Of a stretch of DNA of 64,000 nucleotides, positions 57,953 to 64,000 are shown piece by piece; position 1 is the first letter of the stretch, and each line of letters begins with the position of its first letter. Source of the stretch: Flavobacteriales bacterium (GTDB lineage: Bacteria > Bacteroidota > Bacteroidia > Flavobacteriales_C > GCA-002722245); NCBI GenBank assembly GCA_002722245.1, contig PBLA01000033.1, forward strand, positions 165,178 to 229,177. The letters run 5' to 3'. Under the pieces are notes generated by a model. That model worked only from the letters and a program-made list of their open reading frames with translations. It made no database searches and was not told the origin of the DNA. The position numbers were made by a program, and so were the translations under genes.

Positions 57953-58951
57953 ATGAGCGAGTCAACAGGAGAAAAAAAAGGGAAAAAGCTAATCATTGTT
58001 TTATTAGTTTTTATAGGAATATTAAGCGGAGCTGCGGCATTCCTTGCCAAGGTTGCATTTATTGATCAGAGTGATCAAATCGAAACATTGCAACGTAAAT
58101 CAACCTCAGCAGAGGATCGTTTTAAGCGCCTAACAGGCGATGTAAATAAAGCGAAAGAATTACTTAAATCTATTGATTTATCTGGATTTGAAAATGACTC
58201 AATCAATGCTGATATTTTAGGTGCAGATATTGAAGCAGTTTTGGCAAAAAGGAAAGAAAGTGCGGAAAAAATTGCGCTTTTAGAGGGGCAAATTCAAGAA
58301 CTTATAGCAAAATCTGACGGTCAAGCTAAAAACTTCTCTCAATTTAAAGCATTGTATGCAAAGCTTAAAACTGAAGTTTACTTACTTCGTTCTGAAATTT
58401 CAAAGCTTAAAGCGAAAAATCAAGCATTAATTTCAGAAAATGCGCGTCTGAAAAAAGAAAACCAACAACTTGGCACTGACTTAAAAGGAGCAAATGATAA
58501 TATTGCTGAATTAGAATACGTAAGAAATACATTAGAAGGTAAAGTAGCCATTGGAAAACGTTTAATTGCAATTGACAAAAATTCCGAAGGAGTTAAAGTG
58601 AGAAGAAATGGAGAAGAAAAATCAACCAATAGAGCAAGAAGAGCAGATAAAATCCGAGTAGCTTTTACCATTGGAAAAAATGAATTGGCAGAAGCAGGAG
58701 ATCTTGATCTTTATTTAAGAGTACTGGATGGAGACAAACGAGTAATAAGTGATGCTCAAAATGAATTCCAATACAAAAACGAAAAGTTAATTTACACTGC
58801 TAAGCAAACTGTAAATTACCAGAATAAAGAAACAGATGTAATTTTATATGCTGAAAAAGAATCAGGGAAAACATTCTCCGAAGGGTTATATACTGTTCAA
58901 GTCTATACCAGTAAAAATATGGTACTAGTTGATTCTTTTACATTAAAGTAA
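57953..58951 (+). CDS. Membrane-anchored coiled-coil protein of unknown function
   Basis: A 332-residue protein with a short cytoplasmic tail (1-11), one membrane segment (KLIIVLLVFIGILSGAAAFL, 12-31), a long coiled coil (about 45-205; heptad-like LEGQIQELIAK; KAKNQALISENARLKKENQQ) and a beta-rich C-terminal domain (205-332; RVAFTIGKNELAEAGDLDLY). It resembles a scaffold or sensor in the periplasm, but I do not recognise a named family. A terminator follows the stop, so it is a single transcription unit. Confidence 0.65.
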   Translation: MSESTGEKKGKKLIIVLLVFIGILSGAAAFLAKVAFIDQSDQIETLQRKSTSAEDRFKRLTGDVNKAKELLKSIDLSGFENDSINADILGADIEAVLAKRKESAEKIALLEGQIQELIAKSDGQAKNFSQFKALYAKLKTEVYLLRSEISKLKAKNQALISENARLKKENQQLGTDLKGANDNIAELEYVRNTLEGKVAIGKRLIAIDKNSEGVKVRRNGEEKSTNRARRADKIRVAFTIGKNELAEAGDLDLYLRVLDGDKRVISDAQNEFQYKNEKLIYTAKQTVNYQNKETDVILYAEKESGKTFSEGLYTVQVYTSKNMVLVDSFTLK

Positions 58952-58969
58952 TTGAATCACTCAAAATTT

Positions 58970-59003
58970 AAAAGCTGTTTGACAAAGCCAAACAGCTTTT
59001 TTT
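58970..59003 (+). terminator. Rho-independent terminator
   Basis: AAAGCTGTTTG and CAAACAGCTTT pair around ACAAAGC, followed by a T-run to 59003. It lies about 20 bases after the coiled-coil gene stop. Confidence 0.9.
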
Positions 59004-59025
59004 GTTTTTACACAATATTATCATT

Positions 59026-59052
59026 TTGAATAATTTTTATGACTTACTTTTG
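59026..59052 (+). promoter_or_regulatory. mgtE promoter, TTG-N16-TACTTTTG
   Basis: TTG at 59026-59028 and TACTTTTG at 59045-59052 give the same 19-base offset as the thr operon promoter. The -7 element ends five bases before the GTG start at 59058, so the mRNA is probably leaderless. Confidence 0.65.
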
Positions 59053-59057
59053 CATCT

Positions 59058-60407
59058 GTGAGCCGTAAAGAAGAATACATAAAACTCTTTATTGATAAAC
59101 TTCCAAAGCGTTTAGAAAAAGGAAAGCTGGAAAAGATCATCAGTACACTAGATGAATTTCATCCTGCCGACATCGCAGAAGTTCTTCGGCAAACTAGTAC
59201 AGATAGTGCTATATCAATTATTCGATTATTAGGTGAAGATGTTAGAGCCGATGTTGTTGCTGAACTTGAACCCGAGGAAAGAGAGACAATTTTAAAGGAA
59301 CTTCCGGCAACTGAAATTGCGGAATCGGTTTTAAAAGAAATGGATTCTGATGATGCAGCGGATCTTATCTCTGAATTACCTGAAGACAAAAAAACAAGTG
59401 TAATCGAAGCCATAGAGGATACTGAACAAGTTCAGGACATTCTTGACCTCCTTACGTATGATGAAAATACCGCTGGAAGTTTAATGGCTAAAGAACTTAT
59501 CAAAGTCAAAGAAAATTGGACTGTAAAACAATGTGAATATGAACTGAGAAAACAAGCCCAAGAGGTGGAGGATGTTCACACTGTATATGTGGTAGACAAT
59601 TTAGATAAACTAGTAGGTGTTTTATCCCTAAAAGCTTTAATAATAAACGATGAAAATGTTGAAATAAAAGCCATTTCAAATAAAGACATTATTTCTATAA
59701 AAGCTACCGATGAGAGTAAAGAAGCTTCCCGATTAATGGATAAATACGATCTTGTGGTACTTCCAGTAATTAATGAATCAAGGCAGCTAGTAGGTCGAAT
59801 TACAATTGATGATGTTGTAGATGTTATTGTTGAAGAAGCAGAAAAGGATTATCAGATGCTCTCTGGGATTTCAGAGGATGTTGAATCCTCTGACAATGTA
59901 TGGCAGCTAACACGTGCGCGTTTTCCATGGTTACTAGTGGGTATGTTAGGAGGGATATTTGGTGCAATGGTTATTGGTTTTTTTGAAAATGGTGTTAATC
60001 CTGCACTTATGGCGTTTATTCCTTTAATTGTTGCTATGGGAGGAAATGTGGGTATCCAATCCTCTGCATTAGTAGTTCAAGGTTTAGCTAATCAAACATT
60101 ATCGGGTTCCATTACCAGTAAATTATTTAAAGAGTTAGGCGTAGGAATTGTAAATGGAATTCTCTGTGCTTTCCTTTTACTGTTGGTAAACATACTGATT
60201 GGTCATGAAACCCTCAGTTATAGTTTTGCAATAAGTGCATCATTACTCTCTGTTATTGTTTTTGCAGCAGTCTTTGGGACATGGATTCCCCTATTTTTTC
60301 ATCGCCTTCGAATTGATCCGGCTTTAGCCACAGGACCGTTCATCACCACCGCAAATGACATCTTTGGACTTATCTTGTACTTCTATATATGTAAACTTTT
60401 AATCTAA
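59058..60407 (+). CDS. mgtE: Magnesium transporter MgtE
   Basis: MgtE is a Mg2+-gated inner-membrane channel. The 449 residues show the N-terminal helical-repeat domain (about 1-130; FHPADIAEVLRQT; DDAADLISELP), two CBS domains (about 135-250; LMAKELIKVKENWTV; VGRITIDDVVDVIVEEAEKD) and five membrane helices (about 280-449) with GGNVGIQSSALVVQGL, a pore-lining segment, and TGPFITTANDIFGL. The start is GTG. It is followed by the dehydrogenase gene with a one-base overlap (TAATG). Confidence 0.94.
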   Translation: MSRKEEYIKLFIDKLPKRLEKGKLEKIISTLDEFHPADIAEVLRQTSTDSAISIIRLLGEDVRADVVAELEPEERETILKELPATEIAESVLKEMDSDDAADLISELPEDKKTSVIEAIEDTEQVQDILDLLTYDENTAGSLMAKELIKVKENWTVKQCEYELRKQAQEVEDVHTVYVVDNLDKLVGVLSLKALIINDENVEIKAISNKDIISIKATDESKEASRLMDKYDLVVLPVINESRQLVGRITIDDVVDVIVEEAEKDYQMLSGISEDVESSDNVWQLTRARFPWLLVGMLGGIFGAMVIGFFENGVNPALMAFIPLIVAMGGNVGIQSSALVVQGLANQTLSGSITSKLFKELGVGIVNGILCAFLLLLVNILIGHETLSYSFAISASLLSVIVFAAVFGTWIPLFFHRLRIDPALATGPFITTANDIFGLILYFYICKLLI

Positions 60408-61369
60408 TGGTTGAAGGGAAAGTAATTTTTGTTGACGCTGTACACAATGTTTTATGGAAAAGATTATCTGAACTAGGGTGGGAATGTGTAGATCGAACCA
60501 AAGACTCCGCTGAAACAATCAAATCCGAACTACATGTATATTCTGGAATTGTAATTCGATCAAAATTTAAACTTGACGCCTCTTTATTAGAACAACTTCC
60601 AAAACTTCAATTTATTGCGCGTTCTGGATCAGGTCTGGAACATATTGATACAGATTACGCAAAAAAAAATAATATTCATGTATTTAGTTCTCCTGAGGGG
60701 AATAGAGATGCCTTGGCAGAGCACGCTATGGGAATGCTTCTCATGCTTCTTAATAATTTAAAAAAGGCGGATACAGAGGTGCGAGAAGGTTTTTGGCTAC
60801 GTGCGGAAAATAGAGGTTTTGAATTAAAGGGGAAGACAATTGGATTAATCGGCTATGGCAAAATGGCTCAAGCCCTTTCTAAAAGATTAAAAGGCTTTGA
60901 GGTCAACACAATTGCTTATGATAAGTTTAAAACTGGTTTCTCCAATCATCTTGTGACTGAAGTAAGCAAAGAAGATTTGCAAAGAAAAGCAGATATCATT
61001 AGTGTTCACACAAACTTTCTTCCTGAAAATAAATACATCATTAATGAAGAATTTATAAAAGGCTGCAAAAAGGATTTTATCTTAATTAATACGGCACGAG
61101 GCTTTAATGTACACACCCTACATTTGATTGATGCACTGAAATCTGGTAAAATCAAAGGTGCTTGTTTAGATGTTCTTGAATATGAGTCCGTCTCTTTTGA
61201 AAATGTTTACTCAAAACAAGGAAAAGCACTCGAACGATTAAAACAATTTAAAAACGTTATTCTATCCCCTCATATAGCAGGTTGGTCCCATGAATCTTAT
61301 TTTAAACTGAGTAATGTACTGGCAGATAAAATTGAATCATGGCTCACTTCAAAAAAGTCAACAAACTAA
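60407..61369 (+). CDS. D-2-hydroxyacid dehydrogenase (D-3-phosphoglycerate dehydrogenase-like)
   Basis: A 320-residue NAD-dependent D-isomer-specific 2-hydroxyacid dehydrogenase. It has ARSGSGLEHIDTDYAKK, the nucleotide-binding GLIGYGKMAQAL, the catalytic Arg in LINTARGFNVHT and the catalytic His in LSPHIAGWSHESY. It lacks an ACT domain, so it is the short form. SerA-type activity on 3-phosphoglycerate is the most likely of several possibilities. It is translationally coupled to mgtE, an unexplained pairing. Confidence 0.82.
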   Translation: MVEGKVIFVDAVHNVLWKRLSELGWECVDRTKDSAETIKSELHVYSGIVIRSKFKLDASLLEQLPKLQFIARSGSGLEHIDTDYAKKNNIHVFSSPEGNRDALAEHAMGMLLMLLNNLKKADTEVREGFWLRAENRGFELKGKTIGLIGYGKMAQALSKRLKGFEVNTIAYDKFKTGFSNHLVTEVSKEDLQRKADIISVHTNFLPENKYIINEEFIKGCKKDFILINTARGFNVHTLHLIDALKSGKIKGACLDVLEYESVSFENVYSKQGKALERLKQFKNVILSPHIAGWSHESYFKLSNVLADKIESWLTSKKSTN

Positions 61370-61383
61370 TTAAATAATACTTT

Positions 61384-61929
61384 TTATTCAATTTCTGCCT
61401 TAACCTTTATTTTAAGGGTGAAAAATGAATTTTCGTCGTTTAATTTTTTAAAATCAAATTCAAATTTATTTTCACTTTTTAAGGCCATGTCAATGATACC
61501 AATACCCTGATCACTTTTATTCAAGGCTGATGAATTATTCTTAATAATCCCATCATACCATTCTTTAAGACCATTCTTATCCAGGGCATTTACTCTACTT
61601 AATTTATCATTTAGATGAACCACATGTTTATTTTCAATTTCATTTCCTGTCGCTACGTAATAGTACTCATGATCCTTTCCTAAAACAAACATGGCGGGAT
61701 GTTGACTTGTTTTATTTTTGTACGCATGTTTGGTAAGATTTTCCAAACATTCAATCATAATATTATATACTTTTTTCATCACCGATCTACCGCCAATATT
61801 ACTTTTTGCCATTAAAAGAAGTACAGTTATTAGATCTGAAGAAAACTCTCCAGAGAAAAATAAACGAACAGTACTACTCTCCATCAGTTGATGCGTATCG
61901 TATGCAAATTGGGAGTTTATATTTTCCAT
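61384..61929 (-). CDS. SiaB-like protein kinase (DUF6272)
   Basis: A 181-residue GHKL-type protein related to SiaB, the kinase that phosphorylates SiaC in the SiaABCD signalling pathway. The N-box-like IMIECLENLTKHAYKN (about 63-78) and a Gly-rich GIGIIDMALKS (about 146-156) are visible. In the known pathway the partner SiaC-like protein is encoded nearby, but none is present here. It converges on the dehydrogenase gene. The family call is moderately sure. Confidence 0.7.
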   Translation of the reverse strand: MENINSQFAYDTHQLMESSTVRLFFSGEFSSDLITVLLLMAKSNIGGRSVMKKVYNIMIECLENLTKHAYKNKTSQHPAMFVLGKDHEYYYVATGNEIENKHVVHLNDKLSRVNALDKNGLKEWYDGIIKNNSSALNKSDQGIGIIDMALKSENKFEFDFKKLNDENSFFTLKIKVKAEIE

Positions 61930-62050
61930 AGGAAATAAATTGAGCTTACTACGAAAGTAATTAACAAAAGTTTTAAAAAAAGAAAAAGAGCGAGAAAGAA
62001 TTCAACATTTTTTTTTCGGCCAATCCTTCAAAAGAGCCATATTTCTTTAC

Positions 62051-62058
62051 TATCTTTG
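62051..62058 (+). promoter_or_regulatory. -7 element TATCTTTG of gltA
   Basis: TATCTTTG is an exact TAnnTTTG match 39 bases upstream of the gltA ATG. No TTG is seen at the -33 distance. Confidence 0.55.
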
Positions 62059-62097
62059 CAATTCAGAATATTTCAAATTAGATAAAGTAAACTACCA

Positions 62098-63384
62098 ATG
62101 AGTGAATTAGCAGAGGTAAAAATAGGAGGACAGACGTATGAATTGCCTGTCATCACTGGAACAGAAGATGAAAAAGGAATCGACATTACAAAATTAAGAG
62201 CACTTTCGGGAGCTGTTACGCTTGATTCCGGATTCAAAAACACAGGTTCAACTAAAAGTGCGATTACTTATCTAGACGGTGAAAATGGTATTTTAAGATA
62301 CAGAGGTTACTCCATTGAAGAATTGGCTGAAAAAGCGTCTTTTGTAGAGGTTGCTTATTTGTTAATTAATGGGGAATTACCAACATCTTCTCAACTGAAG
62401 GATTTCGAAGCAAACATTACTAACCATACGTTAATTCATGAAGACATGAAGCGCTTTTATGAGGCTTATCCTTCTAAAGCGCATCCAATGGGAATTGTAG
62501 CTTCATTGTTATGTTCACTTTCTACCTTCTATCCAGATTCTCAAAATCCTAATAGAACAGAGGAAGAAGTAGAATTAACTATTTACAGACTTTTGGCTAA
62601 ATTGCCAACCATCGCTGCATGGGCGTATAAAAACTTTGTTGGTCACCCTGTTGTTTATCCTAAAAACAACCTAAACTACAACGAGAATTTTCTCAATATG
62701 ATGTTCGGACTTCCGTCTGAAGAATATGAATTAGATCCTGTAGTAACAGATGCCTTAAATAAACTTTTAATTCTTCACGCAGACCATGAACAAAATTGTT
62801 CTGCTTCCACCGTACGAATAGTAGGATCCTCGCATGCAAATTTATACTCTTCGATATCTGCTGGAGTAATTGCATTATGGGGACCACTTCATGGGGGTGC
62901 TAATCAAGCTGTAATTGAGATGTTAGAAGCTATCCATGCTGATGGTTCACCATTAGAAGAATGGATTGATAAAGCGAAAGATAAAAATGACCCTTTCCGT
63001 TTAATGGGATTTGGTCATAGAGTATATAAAAACTTCGATCCAAGAGCGAGAATAATCAAAAAAGCTGCTGACGATGTATTAGCAAAACTTGGTATAGAAG
63101 ATCCGCTCATTGAAATTGCCAAGAAATTAGAACAAGTGGCATTGAATGATGAATACTTCAAAGCGAGAAACTTATATCCAAATGTAGATTTCTATTCTGG
63201 AATAATTTATAAAGCGTTAGGTATACCTACTGAGATGTTCACTGTTATGTTTGCATTAGGAAGATTACCTGGTTGGATCGCTCAATGGAAAGAAATGATC
63301 GAAAATAAAGAACCAATTGGTAGACCTCGTCAAATATACGTAGGAGAAAACGAACGATCTTATGTTGATGTTGAGTACAGATAA
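62098..63384 (+). CDS. gltA: Citrate synthase
   Basis: GltA condenses oxaloacetate and acetyl-CoA at the entry to the TCA cycle. The 428-residue protein has the catalytic His in LHGGANQAVIEM, the His/Arg motif FGHRVYKNFDPRARIIK and the catalytic Asp in YPNVDFYSGI. The HADHEQNCSASTVR segment is also typical. It ends with VDVEYR, a normal type II citrate synthase tail, and is followed by a strong terminator. Confidence 0.96.
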   Translation: MSELAEVKIGGQTYELPVITGTEDEKGIDITKLRALSGAVTLDSGFKNTGSTKSAITYLDGENGILRYRGYSIEELAEKASFVEVAYLLINGELPTSSQLKDFEANITNHTLIHEDMKRFYEAYPSKAHPMGIVASLLCSLSTFYPDSQNPNRTEEEVELTIYRLLAKLPTIAAWAYKNFVGHPVVYPKNNLNYNENFLNMMFGLPSEEYELDPVVTDALNKLLILHADHEQNCSASTVRIVGSSHANLYSSISAGVIALWGPLHGGANQAVIEMLEAIHADGSPLEEWIDKAKDKNDPFRLMGFGHRVYKNFDPRARIIKKAADDVLAKLGIEDPLIEIAKKLEQVALNDEYFKARNLYPNVDFYSGIIYKALGIPTEMFTVMFALGRLPGWIAQWKEMIENKEPIGRPRQIYVGENERSYVDVEYR

Positions 63385-63404
63385 TTGATCAATGAAATAA
63401 CGTT

Positions 63405-63435
63405 AAAAAAAGGCTTCATTATGAAGCCTTTTTTT
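63405..63435. terminator. Terminator after gltA
   Basis: AAAAAAAGGCTTCAT and ATGAAGCCTTTTTTT form a stem with a single-base loop region and T-runs in both directions. It lies 21 bases after the gltA stop. Confidence 0.9.
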
Positions 63436-63516
63436 ACATCTTTTCCACCCCAGTAATAAATAGAGCATTTTTAAAACAATTTTGTAATACTTTCGTATAT
63501 CATCAGTTGATTTGAA

Positions 63517-64000
63517 ATGAAAAAGGCCCTAACCTATCTCTTTCTTTTTCTCAGTATAACTTTGTTTTCACAGAGTTACCACTTTTTATATTTAAAAGCC
63601 AAAAAAGAAAATGGTTTGGCTGAAAATGATCTATACGATCTTCTACAAGACAAAAGGGGATCCATCTGGATGGCCACCCACAAAGGAATTTCGGTTTATG
63701 ATGGTGTGAATTTCACTCAATTCAACAAAGAAAGTGGACTACCATCAAATGTAATACATTGTCTCTATGAGGATGTTAAAGGTCAAATTTGGATTGGTAC
63801 CAATCGAGGACTATCTGTATACGATGGTGTAAACTTTAAAACATACACAAAAGAACATGGATTATCATCAAACATTATCAAATCGGTATGTGAAGATGGT
63901 TTTGGACGACTTTGGGTGGGAACATACAAAGGAGGTCTTTGCATGCTTAACACGTATAAATCTTCAACGATAAAATTCAATCCATTCAGTATCGATTTCG
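63517..64000 (+). CDS. Two-component regulator propeller protein, N-terminal part (cut by window edge)
   Basis: The frame is open from an ATG at 63517 to the window end (161 codons). The start is a signal peptide (MKKALTYLFLFLSITLFSQ). Then come Reg_prop repeats: NDLYDLLQDKRGSIWMATHK, GQIWIGTNRGLSVYDG and RLWVGTYKGG. Such repeats form a sensor beta-propeller, usually fused to a histidine kinase, adenylate cyclase or LytTR regulator. The output domain is outside the window, so only the sensor half can be described. Confidence 0.85.
   Translation, partial: MKKALTYLFLFLSITLFSQSYHFLYLKAKKENGLAENDLYDLLQDKRGSIWMATHKGISVYDGVNFTQFNKESGLPSNVIHCLYEDVKGQIWIGTNRGLSVYDGVNFKTYTKEHGLSSNIIKSVCEDGFGRLWVGTYKGGLCMLNTYKSSTIKFNPFSIDF

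Noticed and set aside
57880..58050. N-terminal extension of the ComF-like gene
   Set aside because: It would overlap the divergent coiled-coil gene and its promoter. The ATG at 57879 fits the family start just before the Cys-rich region.

Overview
The window is AT-rich DNA from a bacterium of the phylum Bacteroidota, most likely order Flavobacteriales. It carries a full-length SprA (the outer-membrane translocon of the type IX secretion system, T9SS) and two large secreted proteins ending in type B T9SS C-terminal domains. Several genes are preceded by the Bacteroidota -7 promoter motif TAnnTTTG, and there is an Ig-like lipoprotein of a type common in this phylum. Shine-Dalgarno sequences are scarce and TTG starts are common. 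Family or genus cannot be fixed from the sequence alone.

Layout. 1-3.1 kb (minus): thrA and the 5' part of thrB, preceded by an apparent Thr/Ile-rich leader peptide with its own promoter. 3.1-6.6 kb (plus): a lysine/arginine/glycine-rich repeat lipoprotein, an Ig-like lipoprotein and a membrane-anchored SGNH-like protein. 6.6-14 kb (minus): a flavoprotein, a 1623-residue T9SS-type adhesin-like protein and a fatty acid hydroxylase/sterol desaturase family protein. 14-18.4 kb (minus): E1 and E2 of 2-oxoglutarate dehydrogenase. 18.5-20.8 kb (minus): a tightly packed glycosyltransferase, glycerol facilitator-like channel and small membrane protein. 20.9-25.7 kb (plus): a CAP-domain secreted protein, an SDR oxidoreductase, trmB and a secreted protein of unknown role. 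25.8-27.6 kb (minus): sirtuin and asparaginase. 27.7-37.9 kb (plus): malic enzyme, ruvA and sprA. 38-39.4 kb (plus): an HNH/HTH-derived protein and a SOUL-family protein. 39.7-40.7 kb (minus): a putative outer-membrane protein.

40.8-45.6 kb (minus) is the conserved lipid synthesis cluster yceD-like, rpmF, plsX, fabH, accB, accC. 45.8-48.3 kb (minus): pepA and pdxA. 48.4-50.9 kb (plus): a second T9SS type B cargo protein. 51-54.5 kb (plus): an acyl carrier protein with an MBOAT acyltransferase, then queG and an RsuA-family pseudouridine synthase with an altered catalytic motif. 54.5-58 kb: tadA, aspS, a VanZ-like protein and a ComF-like protein. 58-64 kb: a coiled-coil membrane protein, mgtE, a 2-hydroxyacid dehydrogenase, a SiaB-like kinase, gltA, and the 5' end of a two-component-propeller sensor cut by the window edge.

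Most of the window is core metabolism: TCA cycle (sucA, sucB, gltA, malic enzyme), amino acids (thr), fatty acid synthesis, and tRNA/rRNA modification (trmB, queG, tadA, RsuA family). Cell-surface genes linked to T9SS are interspersed. I saw no rRNA or tRNA gene, CRISPR array, insertion sequence or prophage. The features most worth a second look are the thr leader peptide, the 16-residue basic repeat lipoprotein with a T9 tract near its start, the ACP-MBOAT pair, the CAP plus OmpA-like fusion, the HNH-derived protein beside sprA, and the Asp-to-Glu change in the pseudouridine synthase.
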